Part shown: positions 1 through 12,975 of the stretch, piece by piece
How positions within the stretch are numbered: the first letter of the stretch is position 1
How the letters are laid out: every line of letters starts with the position of its first letter
Origin: Delphinus delphis
Taxonomy: Eukaryota; Chordata; Mammalia; Artiodactyla; Delphinidae
Assembly (NCBI RefSeq): GCF_949987515.2
Contig: NC_082694.2
Location: forward strand, 58,216,080-58,280,079
Direction of reading: 5' to 3'
Length of the DNA stretch: 64,000 nucleotides
Notes under the pieces: generated by a model
What the model saw: the letters and a program-made list of their open reading frames with translations, nothing else
Databases searched by the model: none
Told to the model about the DNA's origin: nothing
Translations under genes and position numbers: made by a program

Positions 1-1556
1 GATCTACCTACCCAAATCCAGTAGTGTAGAAGGGAATTAATTCACTAGAATGATTATACAGCCCTCTGTACTGGAAATTGTTTATTCGCCTGGAAGGATA
101 TGGCCCAGAGATTTTCAAAGACATTTCCCCTACATTCCCAAGTTGAAATAACCCACATTTAATTTACAGCATTTGTTATTAGACTTCTTAAAGCCACATG
201 GTAGAGCAATAGATAAATTCTCCAAGGAGATCTTTCCTAAAAACATGATCCTAGGTTTGCAGTGACCCATCCTCCAGTGTGAAGATTCTGTTCTCTCCAA
301 GTGGAAGGAACAGTTTCTCTTAAATGTATACCAAATATATAACCATTTTCAAACAATTTCACCTAAAGACTAAATTATATAAATATTTAAGATAAAGCTG
401 ATATGGCCCATGTGTCTAGTTGTGAGAAAAATAATTCTCTACCTTCTTATACTCGACATTAAAATTTGTAATTTCTTCCCAAGGAAGACATCTTAAAAGA
501 TTTTCCATTCTCATGATACTCATATAATTAAAGAACATGGCTAAAATAATGATGTGGGTGAGAATTATCTATGTGCCTGACAAGAACATATTTTAAAATG
601 AGAGAATTAGCCAAGAGAAAATTGTTAAGATCTCATCCCAGGCTACCCTTGTCTAAGATATTTGAAAGCCGTTATCCTTACAGAAGATGGAGTCCCAGTT
701 TTTAGAAACAACAGTACAATTAACACTCTCATTCTCAGTGTTTATATGAAAATCAAAGCTGAGCATGCCTAACCTTTGGCTTTGGCAACCAAAAAAAAAA
801 AGGATGCTTCTGGCACACGTTTCTATACTGCTGAGTTACTTTGTGTAACGCACTGGACTTACACAGGTGTCTCATAAAAATGCCTCCAATAATTTCTACC
901 CTCTTTTTTTAAGCCATGAAGATTCTAAATTTCACAACATAATAACTTGATCATTTCATTTATAAAAGGCTGATTCTATTTTGATGTTATTTACATTTCA
1001 GAAATAATTTGAATATTTAAAATAATAACACATCAGATGGGACACTGAGCTGGAATCTAGCCCAAATAAACGATAAAGCTCAGACAGACCTATCAGTAGT
1101 TAAAAGGCTTGTGAAACACTGACCTTTTCATGAACAGCAAATAGAAATGCTGTTTTCAACCTTCTTTTTACGGAAAGTTGCCATTTCAACCAGTGTAAAA
1201 ACAAACAAGCAGAAAGATTTGAAATGCTAATTTGAAATGATTTCTGTGAGTATCAGATACGGTTTCAGAAGTAAATCTCCTCTATCCCATCTCTTCCTAG
1301 AGCATAGAGATACATAAATACAAAAATAGATGATGTATGTCAAAGAACTCGAATGGCATTTTCAGATGTCTAGGATTGCCCTGAAAGCCCATGTCAGGTT
1401 GGTGTTCCTTTTTATCAGATCTCTTTTATAAATGGGAGAAGGGGGGCAGGGGGGGAGACGTGGAAGGAAGCATATTCCTGAATTTTTTTTTCCTTTTTAG
1501 TTAAAGATGTAAATTCCAAGTTGTTTGAAAACTGCTTAGAATACTGTTAATTATAT
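1..1556. other. AT-rich non-coding DNA, no gene seen
   Basis: I see no ORF of useful length and no repeat that I can name with confidence. A G-rich tract lies at about 1434-1458 with runs of three, six and seven G. The rest is ordinary AT-rich mammalian intergenic or intronic sequence. Confidence 0.6.
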
Positions 1557-1796
1557 CTATCCTTCTAAAAACATACATAGATTTTTAAAAGAAAGAAATT
1601 CATTTTTTCTTTCCTCGTTTGGCAAGCATTTCTGATAGAAAGTTTCTGGATCAATTAGGGCTCCTTTCTGACTTTTCCAATTACCCTCTGTCTTTTGGGG
1701 GGGTTTGAATACCGCTCTTGAAAAAAAGTCCTCATCTAGGTCAAATCCTGGGGGATTAAAAGGATGAGAGTCTATATTTTCCTGGAAACATAGCAC
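1557..1796 (-). other. Unrecognised small ORF, coding-like (79 codons)
   Basis: On the minus strand an open frame runs from an ATG at 1796 to a stop ending at 1557. Its composition is protein-like: a stretch containing NPPGFDLDEDFF, then a basic and polar region (KPPQKTEGNWKSQKG), then ETFYQKCLPNEERKNEFLSF near the C-terminus. Just after the ATG the minus strand reads TATGTTTCCAG followed by GAAAATATAG, which could be a splice acceptor, so the true reading could start at residue 6 or so rather than at the methionine. About 80 bases past the stop there is an A-rich run (minus-strand sense AAAAAGGAAAAAAAAA, near 1490-1505) that could be a decayed poly(A) tail. I do not recognise the family. It could be a terminal coding exon, the 3' end of a processed pseudogene, or chance. 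There is no membrane segment or signal peptide. Confidence 0.3.
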
Positions 1797-2286
1797 TGAG
1801 CAGATCAGCCCCCATACATTAGTTGATATTTTCTAGAACTGTGTTTTGGCGTGTTGGGACAAAAGGAATGGGACTCCCACCTAGTTTTGCCACAAATACC
1901 TAATCATCTACTGACATGTAGGTTCTCCACTAGCTGTAGTTTAGCTTAGATATTCTCAACTAAACCCACCCTCAACTCTCATATACACTGGTTGTCTTAT
2001 CCTTAGTGTTTTGCTGCCAAGATCTCACTAACAGGCAAACTAGCCCTTTCAACCAGTTGGTACGTGAGATTTCTCCAAAGGGAAGGATGAGGAATGTGTA
2101 CAGAGTGGGGTGTGATGTTCACGCCAAGTCACTGGAACCTATTTAGTCAAATGCTTCATTACATACTGGACTCCGTTTGGGACACTTACTATCAGAAATA
2201 TTGCAGGGACTTTATTTTATTGATATTGCATCAACTAAACTTTTGTGGTATTGGATCTAAGCAAGGGATGGCATCATGCCAAAACA
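1797..2286. other. Non-coding, nothing identified
   Basis: No recognisable gene or repeat. A 164-codon plus-strand frame beginning at 2094 runs into the SINE that follows and has no coding character. Confidence 0.5.
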
Positions 2287-2293
2287 TAAAGTT

Positions 2294-2515
2294 TTTTTTG
2301 TTTTGGGTTTTTTTTTTTGCGGTACGCGGGCCTCTCACTGTTGTGGCCTCTCCTGTTGCGGAGCACAGGCTACCGGACGCGCAGGCTCAGCGGCCATGGC
2401 TCACGGGCCCAGCAGCTCCGCGGCATGTGGGATCTTCCCGGACCGGGGCACGAACCCGCGTCCCCTGCAATGGGCAGGCGGACTCTCAACCACTACACCA
2501 CCAGGGAAGCCCCTG
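2294..2515 (-). mobile_element. CHR-type SINE, short form
   Basis: A minus-strand copy: the right end reads CACCAGGGAAGCCCC (complement of the 5' end) and the left end is a T-rich tail before GCGGTACGCGGGCC. A 7-bp TSD TAAAGTT flanks it at 2287-2293 and 2516-2522. The frames of 80 to 164 codons across it are SINE artefacts. Confidence 0.93.
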
Positions 2516-2522
2516 TAAAGTT

Positions 2523-4146
2523 ATTTTTGTTAGCTACATTGTTATTGTTACAATTTGCAAGAAAATAATGTCTGATATTTCCGTCTAAAACTCTAAGCGC
2601 AGGTTTTTGCTGCCATCAGTAATCGGATAGGAAATTTGACACTCTGAATCTTCTTTGAGACAGAGGATGCCGTAGTAAATGTATATGGGAGGCTTAAAAT
2701 ATTCTTGATATTCTCAGGTTGTTCTCACAGACTCTGCATAGATTTACTTTTCTAAAACAAATGAGTATCTTTCTCAACAAAATGGATCGGGAATTTTCCC
2801 AATTAGCACCCAAAGAACCTGTGAGCATTAGGTTGCATCAGTGGCTCTACTTCAGTGCCCCCTTTTCCTACTTCTGACTCTTAAGCCCTGTGCATCTTTC
2901 AGAAACAACTGCGGACAGTGAGAGAAAGCCAAAAAAAAAAAGAGTTGTCCTCCCTTTCCAAAGGAACGAAACCTGCTTCTTCTCTTTAAAACTGTGACTG
3001 TTTCAAATGTTTAATATTAAACACAAAACCGAGAGAGATGCTTTTAAACCCCAGATCTGAAGCAAAGATTGCATTTTTGCAAAGCTGTCAGGAGAATTTA
3101 TGTTGATCATTGAGACATGGGATTTACTAACATCAGTACCCAACCACTGCCCTCCCCCATCCCGTTCATAGAGTATCTAGAGGCAAACAAGCAGTCAGGC
3201 AGGGGAGACGGATCACTATTAATATCATAATCACACCACCATTTAGTCACTAGATGGCATCAGGAAGTAGGGAAATAGATGGGATCAATCCTAGTCCTTG
3301 AGCCAGATCACCACTTTGCTCACCCCCGTGCTGGATATATATGGTCTATGAACATTAGAACAATGCAAGAAGGATTGTTTTCACTTGATGGGAATATTAC
3401 CTGCAGAGATTCCTTTCTGCTCTGAGCCAGCATGTTGTGTTTGACTCAAACCTTTCCAAACAGTCATGCAACTCCATCACATACTTGTTGCCTGCTTGGA
3501 GAGTGAATCCCTGTCTCCAAACTGGTTGCCATGGAACGAATTTTTTAAAACACTGAGAAAGCAACAAACACTTAAGTATTGGACCTAGTGGTGAGGAATC
3601 TAAACTTGCATTTTTTTCTTTCCAGCCAATGCACTGACACTCCAACTCTAACAATCATTTCATTAGGAAAATGAAAACAATAGTTGCTTTGTCATTGTTC
3701 ACAATTAATTGATACCTCTTCAGAGCTTGAAGCTTCCACTAACCAAAAGTGAGATCCATGGGCAGTATTATTATGACTCTACCCGAAGACTAGGTTTTTT
3801 TTTGTGAAGAGACCAGAATTGATTTCGGTCCCTTTAAAGCAACAGACAAGATATTTAATAACATTTGAACACAATGAAGAACATTCAGCACATGCTGCTG
3901 GGTTAGAGGAGGGCTGGGCTTCTGACAGCCTCTCTTAATGTACTGCTTTTCCACCTAAGGTTTTAGCTGTCATGGCTCCCAGTGGAATATTTCCCCACAT
4001 TTATTCAGTGGGAAGGTACTGACACAGCTCCAGAGTCTGCCTTCTATTTCCTAATTCTCTCTGGAGAAACAGCCATTCCAGAGCTTGTGATATAAAAGGA
4101 AAAAAGAAAAACAGGTGCCTCATCGGTTGATCGAGAAGTTTTGTAC
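2523..4146. other. Unique AT-rich DNA, no supported gene
   Basis: Short A-runs and unremarkable sequence. A minus-strand frame of 85 codons at 3397-3654 has no recognisable family, start context or neighbour and is probably chance. No known repeat was recognised. Confidence 0.5.
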
Positions 4147-4160
4147 AAAAACACAGACCA

Positions 4161-4369
4161 GGGCTTCCCGGGTGGCGCAGTGGTTGAGAGTCCGCCTGCC
4201 GATGCACGGGACACGGGTTGGTGCCCCGGTCCGGGAAGATCCCACATGCCGCGGAGCGGCTGGGCCCGTGAGCCATGGCCGCTGAGCCTGCGTGTCCAGA
4301 GCCTGTGCTCCGCGGCGGGAGAGGCCGCAGCAGTGAGAGGCCCGCGTACCGCAAAAACAAAAACAAACA
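4161..4369 (+). mobile_element. CHR-type SINE, short form
   Basis: Begins GGGCTTCCCGGGTGGCGCAG and ends GCGTACCGC followed by an A-rich tail. The 14-bp TSD AAAAACACAGACCA is perfect (4147-4160 and 4370-4383), which marks a recent insertion. Confidence 0.96.
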
Positions 4370-4383
4370 AAAAACACAGACCA

Positions 4384-5989
4384 TTCTGATTGTCTCCATA
4401 CTGACTAACACTGTACTTACTAAGTGGCTTTGTTTTAAGTGACTGCAAACCACACCAAAAAGAAAAGGTTTGAGGAAATATTTCCAACCCTTAATCAAAG
4501 GTCCTGTCACTTTGATGACAGGATATCAAATGTCACTTTATCTTCCTGCCTAGTCCTCGCAAATCAATAAGGATTGAAAAATGCAGAAAGTGTTTGGACA
4601 GTACTCACAAATTCAAATTCAGATCTGGAAACTGGAGCTTGACAAGTACCAACTGACAAATTGCCCAAGAAAGAGAATCAGAAAGAAACCAAAGAGGGCC
4701 AAAATTTACAAGTCTGTCCTCCAAGATCATTGACTTACTGGATACTCAGTTAAAACTTCTAAAAAGTCATCTATAGAGCCAAGGCAGTGGAACAATTTTT
4801 AAATCAACTATCAGAGTCTATTTTTTCAATCATACAATTCCATAAACCTCAAACATTTCTTTTGTGCAGAGTATTATACTAGGCACCCTAAGAAAGTATG
4901 AAGAATTCAAGACAAGTTAATTTCAAGAAAATTAGCACTAGCCCTGAATGTAGTCAGGAAGAGTCCAGCTATGGTACACTAATTAAATTAAACTTCCATT
5001 TCGGTCTAGAGACGTTTTATCAGTTTAAGACTGCTAAACGGAGCCGTTCTGAAAAATATCCAGGAACATTCCTTTAATAGAAATAGAACTGCTCATTTTC
5101 TTAACTTCACATTCTATCTTTCACCAACGAGATAAATGGATACAAACTCAACTAACATCTCCAGAGTCTACAGTGCACCAAAGCCCGTGTGAGACTGACA
5201 TACAGTCTTTTGTTTCAGCGTTTCAAGTTGGGATAAACTTGTTCCAAAAATAATTTGCCTTCCCATTCCTGAATTTTTTTCTACTGGGTGTGGATATTAG
5301 TTCATCACTGAATTTTCTTAACTCTGCCTAATGTTCTTTCGACTTTGAGGCATCTGGCTGTATTTCAGGGAGTTACAACTCCAGCTGTCACATTTTAACA
5401 GTCAAAAAGAGAAGACCTCAATCCCCATGTCTGAGTACACAATGTTCTCTTCATTTCAACATCAAATAGTCACCAAAGAGGAGACCTCAAAGCCTTTCTT
5501 CTTTTGAAAATTCGAATCTCATTGTTTCAGAGGCTTGTGAATCCTGAGCTCTCCCTGGACTTGAATTTCCTCATCATTAAATGGAGGGGCTTCACCTTTA
5601 ACTTGGTCTTCCAGAGCACGTGAAGCCCCGGCGTGATCCTGGTATCAATCCAGTGGGTATGGGTTGAAGGTGCTTTATGTTGGGAACCAGTTGGTCCTCA
5701 TAACACTCCTCATAATACTTGATTACCAATGTAAGCCTCAAGCCAATAAAACCACATTAAGTCTGACAGGAATTTAAAGATTTATTTTGAAACAATTCTT
5801 TATGCACTGCTGAAAAACTTTCCCTTCCCTAACTGGAGTGAAAAGTTTCTCCCTTTGTGGGATGCCCAACAATAGAAAATTTAATGAGATAGGAAGGCAT
5901 TCCACCTCAGTGACTTCCTAAGGTTGAATCTGCTATTCTTCTAAATGTAAATTTTGAATTCACACAGTTTCCTACAATAATTCCACTTT
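4384..5989. other. Unique DNA, no gene seen
   Basis: No long ORF, no recognised repeat and no RNA gene. Confidence 0.5.
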
Positions 5990-6004
5990 TATTCTTCAAT
6001 TTTT

Positions 6005-6223
6005 GTCTTTTTGTTTTGTTTTGTTTTGTTTGCGGTACGCGGGCCTCTCACTGTTGTGGCCTCTCTCGTTGCGGAGCACAGGCTCCGGACGCGCAGGATC
6101 AGCGGCCATGGCTCACGGGACCAGCCGCTCTGCGGCATGTGGGATATTCCCAGACCGGGGCACGAACCCGTGTCCCCTGCATCGGCAGGCAGACTCTCAA
6201 CCACTGCGCCACCAGGGAAGCCC
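6005..6223 (-). mobile_element. CHR-type SINE, short form
   Basis: Minus-strand copy with a (TTTTG)n tail on its left side and the complement of the SINE 5' end on the right. The TSD TATTCTTCAATTTTT is perfect over 15 bp (5990-6004 and 6224-6238). Confidence 0.96.
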
Positions 6224-6238
6224 TATTCTTCAATTTTT

Positions 6239-7704
6239 ATACTTAGTGACAACCTTTTAGGAGAAAGAGACAGCCAGCAGTGATTTTATACTAAAGTGTG
6301 TGAATACAGACAGGATGCACACTGACCGGGAGAAAGATATTAAAAGATATAAGTATTCTAAAGGAAGATGAAAAAAGGATTGCATTTGCTGCAGATTCAA
6401 CTGTCTTTTCAAACGCCTCCCTTGTTATGGAGAAAATGACTCCTCAGAAAGATTTCACAAAAAGACTTAAATCCCATCCCTAGCCATCATCTGGTTTGCC
6501 ACAGCCCAAATGTCTCATTAGCAACCTGAAATTGCACATGGTTGGAGAAGATATAGCAAGAGGATGTAGACATTGCCATGGGGAAAAGAAAGAAAAAAAG
6601 AAAAAGCAACCATGACAAACTCTGCTTATGTAAACAAGGAATGTTTTAGTGGAATAAATGTAAGCTTTCTCTTGAAGGAATCCCAGTTAGAATGTCATCA
6701 GAAATGACAAAACCGTGGCAACATCACAGCAGTAAGATATTCCAGTTTTATTAGCACTGAGGCAAAAAGCCATATTTGTCAGGGGGGGAAAGGTAAACAA
6801 AAGTTCCTGGCATTGCAACAGATGAAGTGATCTCGCGAGCCTCGTTGTTGAGAGAGAAAATTAAAAGATAGTATTTTTGTCCTAACTATAGTACTGTCTA
6901 ACTTCCACCTGGGGAAAAAATTACTTTTCCTTCTCTCATTATATGTCTTTATGTAGAGCTGCTATTCAGTTACAGTAGGCATCATATTTTTATATTTCCG
7001 TTAAGTCCCTCATGTTGAATTTGACCCTCATTTCACATTTGATTAGGAAATCCTAAATTGGAAAGGTAGATTTTTCTGCCTTTTTTTTAAAACAAATCCG
7101 TGCCATAAGCACTTTCTAGAGGTGACTGCCTTAAAGCCATCCTGGTAGCCCTGTCGATCATCAGTAGGTGCTTGGTTTAAGGCAGAGAACCCATAAATAA
7201 ATGGAGTTCTTCTTCTGCACAGGGAGTGGCCCCTTCTGACAAACTCATGTCTGTTTTTCCTCAACCCCTTGTGCCAGTCCAGCCTCTTGATCGACCCAGG
7301 TCCACCTGTCAGTCAAAAGAACCGCCAACTCTAATTACACGTGCTGACAGCTTGTTGAACCGAACTCCTCATCAACGGGATTTCATGGAGAGGCCCTTGC
7401 TGTTCTTGTTCACTCTTTACTCTTTTATATAGGTCCTTACATTTGGTAGGCTGTACAAAGGATTGTACTAGAAAAAGTCAACAGACCTTTGTGTTCAGTG
7501 AAGAAACTACGAACAAATTTAGCTGTTATCATGTTAATCCTCCTGAGGTCTCAGGGAGAATACCACCTGTGTGGCGAGACAGACTTAATACTATTCCTCA
7601 AATACTACTCCCTGAAGAAAGGCCATAGAGTCTTCCGCAAATAGCCTTTTGGGACTCAAATTTAATGATGTATAAAAAGCATATTCTCTTCAGAGGAAGG
7701 TCAT
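6239..7704. other. Unique DNA, no supported gene
   Basis: Two neighbouring plus-strand frames (7226-7432 and 7443-7628) lie in one slightly GC-richer patch. They are in different frames, short, and match no family I know, so I do not call them genes. Confidence 0.45.
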
Positions 7705-7845
7705 AGGTTAGAGCACGAGTTTGAGTCGTATTTCACTTTGGGGTTTGCTGTATATGCTAATATGAGACTTAAACTTCTGCACCTCTAGTTTCTCAAGAAT
7801 TAAACTAGCACCAATTGAATCTGTCCCTTGCCTACATTATAAGAA
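7705..7845 (+). mobile_element. MIR SINE fragment (old)
   Basis: The order GGTTAGAGCACGAGTTTGAG, then a T-rich middle, then CTCTAGTTTCTCAAG follows the MIR pattern of 'gagcacggactctgg' then 'cctcagtttcctcatc'. Strongly diverged. Confidence 0.45.
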
Positions 7846-7956
7846 TGCCTCGGAAAAAAATCCAACACTGACCTTCACATTCCAAATGGAAAGGCTTTGT
7901 CCTGGGGGTGCAATTAAGGTGATTGAATAACTAGTGTGTTTTAGGATAAGCTACTA

Positions 7957-8154
7957 CAGTGGTTCGTAACATTTGGTCCCCAACAAGGCAGCATCAGCAG
8001 CAACTTTGCAATTTGTTGGGTATATAAATTCCCTGTTCCCACCTGAGACCCCAACCCAGACCCATGAATCAGAAATTCTGGGAGTGGGACCAGCAATGTG
8101 GGTTTTAATAAGCCCTTGGGATGATTCTGATGTACGTTCAAGTTTGAGAACTAC
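7957..8154 (-). mobile_element. MER5A-type hAT MITE
   Basis: Starts CAGTGGTTCGTAACATTTGG and ends TTCAAGTTTGAGAACTAC, the diverged terminal inverted repeats of MER5A. Internal sequence such as GAATCAGAAATTCTGGGAGT fits the same consensus read on the minus strand. It is a non-autonomous DNA transposon relic with no ORF. Confidence 0.75.
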
Positions 8155-8165
8155 AAACAGTGCTC

Positions 8166-8909
8166 TGAGTGGTCAAGAAAAGTTCATGTCACCCACTGTT
8201 CAACTCTGCTTCCTCACAGGAAAAAGCTTAAAAGCTTAAGTGATAGATTCCATCTAGGCCCAATACCTTCTGATACATGGACAGAAATGCCCACCATTCA
8301 GACATAAAATATAATCTGAAGGAAAATTAATCCTTACAAACGTTCTTCACTGGTGTTAACAGCTTCAGGCAGGATCTCCAATCAGAAAGATTTCTCATCA
8401 GCTCTTCTAGTTCTTTTAAAAAACCAACAGCAAATCCGCTTTGCCTGACTGCCCAGGGCCTAGAGAATGACCTTGGACACCTTTCCCTTAATTGATCAGC
8501 TCTGGCCCATTTACCTTAATGCTAAGCCATCATGTAACAGAACTGAGTTATATTTAATGACATGGTCTATTGGTTTGAAGAATGGGTGTGGACTGAGCTC
8601 AAATGACTAGTGGTTCTAAGTGTGTCTGGGTTTTCGAAGATAGTGTCAAAGGCTCACATAGCTCATAAAACCTGGAAACCACAGACAATGTAGACATCAA
8701 TCCCAAGACCCCTGGGAGCTTTCTTCTAGGCTCATTTGAATTGGTGCAGAACCAGAGTGGAAGGCCAGCAAGTAACTTGGCTTATAAAAATGGCTTAGGA
8801 AAGGGAATTTAAGATTGTGGGCTGTGTGTGTGCATGCATGTGTGTGTGCTTCCTTAAATCTAACCTGAAAATAACACATTTACAGCTACCTAAAACATCC
8901 ATAGGTATT
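8166..8909. other. Unique DNA with a short TG tract
   Basis: No gene seen. A TG-rich microsatellite remnant lies at about 8824-8849. Confidence 0.5.
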
Positions 8910-8924
8910 TTGACCCCTCTTTTT

Positions 8925-9069
8925 TTTTTTAAACATCTTTATTGGAGTATAATTGCTTTAGAATGGTGTGTTAGTTTCTGCTTTATAACAGAGTGAATCA
9001 GCTATCTGTATACATATCTCCTCCCTCTTGCGTCTCCCTCCCACCCTCCCCATCCCACCCCTCTAGGGG
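8925..9069 (-). mobile_element. 5'-truncated L1, 3' tail only
   Basis: Poly-T followed by AAACATCTTTATTGGAGTAT is the complement of an L1 3' end typical of cetartiodactyls. It is bounded by a TSD TTGACCCCTCTTTT (8910-8923 and 9070-9083). About 145 bp, with no coding part left. Confidence 0.88.
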
Positions 9070-9084
9070 TTGACCCCTCTTTTT

Positions 9085-10683
9085 GATGCAGAAAAGTAAA
9101 TTCAGAGTAGCCGAAAGGAGGCCTAAAATGGAACCTCAACAATGATATTCTGAAGGAAAATGCTAAACTATACCCCCAGGCCTTCCTTTGAAGGAAGACA
9201 CTTGTCAGATATCTTGGAATGACTGCCTGCTCTTTTTCAGGAATTACTGGAAAAGAATAACTGATGTATCATAATGTTCTACCTTCTTCTCTAAAATCTG
9301 TGTTGCATTTGCGTGTCCCGTTTTCTGTCTCTGACAGCATTTTCTCATTGGCTCTTTCCCCAGCTGTGACCTGATCACCACACAACTCCAGCTAAAACAC
9401 CGCCCCCCCCTTCCTCTGTCTCCACCATTGTGTCCATTTCCATCTGCATATTCTGTCTTTTACTCAAAGTTAAAGCCTCACTGAGAAGATACTTCTTAGA
9501 ATAATCACCAAATGTCAAGGTGCTTGGTGATGGAACATGCACATTTGCAGGGGAGGGGCTGGGTCAGACTGACTGGGACTCACTCAGAGCCAGAGCCTTG
9601 ACCTCCCTTCCAGACCTCTGTAGTCCACAAGGCAAAATTACAGTGGTGGCTTGGCTTTGTCGACAATCCATGGTTTATGTTATGGACTCAAGTCTTGAAA
9701 TCTTGAAACAAACCTGGATTAAAAATTTCCCTTGGAAAGTTTAAGAGAAAAAGTTACATGCTCTAAAGCCCATTAACTTATGTGAAACATTAAAAAGGCC
9801 TTGACATGACAAGGTAACAGATAGTTGCTTTACTCTCCCAACAGCTTCTGCCTTTCAGTGCCATTCATGGTGATTTTCGTAGGCCAGGGGTGTAATTTGC
9901 TATTATTCTAATAAGCCATAAAAATAACTGTTGGCACAAGTGTTATTCCAACAGGGATTTTCCTGGATTTCACCCATTAATTTTTGTAGACAGTAGGAAG
10001 CTCACACTGAGGAGACATTTTGAGCGTCCTAGAGGAGGACAAGAGAAGGAACTAGCATCTTGTACACACTATTTATCTGCACAAAACACTGCTCGGTCCC
10101 ACTGGGAGTGTTCCCCCCAGGGCAGGCGAGATGGAAGAATTCAGGTAGGAAACAAATTTAGAATGTCTCTCTCACCTTTGATGGTTAGGATGGCAATGCC
10201 TTCCTACCGAAGAAGCTTGGTAGATACTTTTGATAGTAAACTGAACTCATAGGCAATCCATAAAGAAAAGGGAGGCAGATCACTGTGCCAGAAACTCTTC
10301 CAAAGAGGCGATCATGAATTCCCCACACAGGACAGAAAAGGAAAGACCAGCCCATGTGCACATGTGCACATCCTGTATGCATAGTTTAAAGGACCCACCA
10401 AAAATAGCCTCCAAACACAGGCTGTGGGGGGGAGAGTGGAAAGGAGAGAGGCCAAAGTGGAGAGAAGGAGTTCGTGCCTCGAAAAATGAAGTGAGCAATC
10501 CTAATGTCCCTCTAGTTGATCCTGAAGAGAGAGTCACCTGTCTAAAGCTGATTTTTAAATAATTTCACCACTTTGGAATTCCTGAGTAGTGGTATGTCAG
10601 TAATACATTTGGCTACTTAACTGAATTTTTCAGGTTTTATTCTTCCATGCCAATGAATGTAATCTCTAAGACTTGCCATTTTT

Positions 10684-10687
<4 letters not shown>
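9085..10687. other. Unique DNA, no supported gene
   Basis: Several frames of 65-85 codons overlap on both strands around 10185-10562 with no family resemblance. No recognised repeat. Confidence 0.5.

Positions 10688-10726
<39 letters not shown>
10688..10726. repeat. (AC)n microsatellite
   Basis: An uninterrupted dinucleotide array of about 39 bp, likely length-polymorphic. Confidence 0.97.
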
Positions 10727-10729
<3 letters not shown>

Positions 10730-12897
10730 AAATGCATTATACATTACTCATTTTGTGGGAAACACAATGTACTATAATCAAAAAGATTCCAGTGGATTCT
10801 TTCAGTGTGTTTCAGTGATAATATTTGGTATGAAATAAAGGTATTCAGACCCTCTCTTTACTGACCATATTGTCAAAATTACGATCTTAAGCAGCTCTGT
10901 TAGAAATGCCTGTGTGAAATAGCATCTCTAGTATCAATGAGTCAATACACTTATTTAACTTTCAAAAAGAATATGTGCTAAACTTAAATATTTTTATATC
11001 TGTGGTGTTTTCCTATTAACCTATAGTTGTAAACAAGTGAGCTTACAACTGATTATCACAAAGGAAAATGGCCTACACAAGACGTTAAAAGTAGAGGAAG
11101 TTATTTATAAAGTGTTCTGCCAAAGACCATTTAATCTGTAAAATGTAGATTAACTTCTTTCATCATGAATGTGATTGTAAGAAATGCTCACCCTCTCATC
11201 CTCTATCTTTTGAAAATTAATATTTTGTATTTCTAAGGACCAAGGAAAATGTTTTTTAAGCCAATGTAATACACAGACCCCTTGGAAATGAGAGATATTG
11301 ATACAATGACTCAGATCAACCGTGTAATGTTAGATTAGAAGTCTGACATCCGATGGTAAATTTATCAGTCTTTCCTATAATTCTTATACTGCACCAAATT
11401 ACATTTGGGAAATTCAACTAATCTCTTCAAATTAAAGGCACCAATATTAACGGTAGATCTCAACATGGAAAGCATTAAAGTACTCCCTTTCAAGCACCTT
11501 GAGCGGATGGAAATTACCCCCTAATTTTCCCACCTACCATCTCACGTACGTTAACTCAGAGGTCTAACAATGTCGCGTAGAAGGTTAGCAGACTATGTAC
11601 GCCGAGGATATTCAATTTGTGCAGTTAGTAAGAACTAGCCATTTAAAAATATATTCAAATGTTTTGTAAATAAAATTTTTGATGCCTATAGTTTTGTTCA
11701 AACTACTATCTTTTAAAATAATTAGATATTATTTGAATTTTAAAAGTAATCTATTATAAGTTAGATGTTGCTTTATTGACTCTGTGATTCAGTGTCCACT
11801 CAGCCATATTCCTGTGGGGAAACAGCAATCTTACTCTCTTGGCATAAGCCAAATCTTCATAGATTATTTAAGGACTCTAAATATGAGATGAAAAACAAAC
11901 AAACAAACAAAACACCAAAATTAAATGCTAGTGAAGAAATTAGAAACCTATTGTATAAAATGTATTTTTAAAATCTTAAGATATATGTGATTTACACTGC
12001 CTGTTAATCTAGTCTCTGTGAAATAACCACAGCATAATATTTGTTTAGACTCTGAAACACCAAATATTTGTGATGTTTGCATAGCACCATTGTTACAATA
12101 TGTGATTTCAAATGGTAAGCATCTTTGTTGTAATCATGTGAATCCACAGAAGAATAAATTCCTGCTGTTAATGTACAACCAACTCTCAGAATTCAGATTT
12201 CCTGCAGCTGCTGTGTCACCAATAAATGAGAATTAATTGTGAAAACAATTTTTAAAGAATTGAGTTTATGATCACTGTGCATTTTCCTGATGAATGAATG
12301 AATTCAGAGAGTTTTATTTTTACCAGAAATGCTCTCTCTGTCAGTCAGTAAATACAACTGCTGATTCCAACCATACCATCATTTCAATGGTTTCTGTATG
12401 GTTGATCTAACTACCCAAAACTGGAAGCTTGTTGCAAGATGTGTCCTAACAAATGTACAATAAATGACTTTTCCTGCATGCTGCCTGAGATATACTGTAA
12501 TTTGAAATGTCTTATCCAACAAATTATATATTTCATAACCCCAAATTGAACTGGCAATATTTCTCATGTTTATGACTAACGGTATGTTAATATCAAAATC
12601 AGAAGCACTGTCATACATGTATGTTACATGTGACATTTAACTTGTTAAACTGTAATCAGTGAAGTGTTCATTGCCTGAACTAGTCAGTTCTGTACAAATC
12701 ATTGTCTTTACTGTTTTCCAAATCTTACCATATTTCCTAACACTTAAATATAAATGTTTGTAAATTAGTCATTCATTTTTTTATTGACTTTTTATGTATC
12801 TTCAGTGTGACCCCATTAACTAACCCAAACAAAGGAGAAACAAAATGTTCCCCTGTCATAGTTAAGTCCAGGCTCAAGGACATTTTAGCTATGGCAA
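10727..12897. other. Very AT-rich DNA, no gene seen
   Basis: No coding potential. Only a small (AAAC)n run near 11896-11911. The high AT content and lack of recognisable repeats suggest old decayed sequence. Confidence 0.5.
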
Positions 12898-12975
12898 AAG
12901 TTCATTCATTCGTCTGACAAATATTTATTGAGTATCTGCTGTGAATCAGGCTCTATACCAAATATTGGGAGAATT
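12898..12975 (-). mobile_element. L2 3'-end fragment
   Basis: The string TTCATTCATTCGTCTGACAA followed by ATATTTATTGAGTATCTGC is the complement of the L2 3' end. Confidence 0.6.

Noticed and set aside
4161..4240. A tRNA gene at the SINE heads
   Set aside because: The similarity reflects the tRNA-derived head of the SINE. It recurs in all eleven copies and lacks a conserved cloverleaf with CCA-end context.
4001..4510. Minus-strand ORF of 169 codons, and similar frames at 2094, 6003, 19226, 23704, 25835, 34729, 42955 and 51634
   Set aside because: The recurring peptide (for example AAMAHGPSRSAACGIFPDRG) is the translation of the CHR SINE in either orientation, not a gene family.
10688..10726. 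A CRISPR or other spaced repeat array
   Set aside because: It is a plain dinucleotide microsatellite. No regularly spaced repeats with unique spacers occur anywhere in the window.
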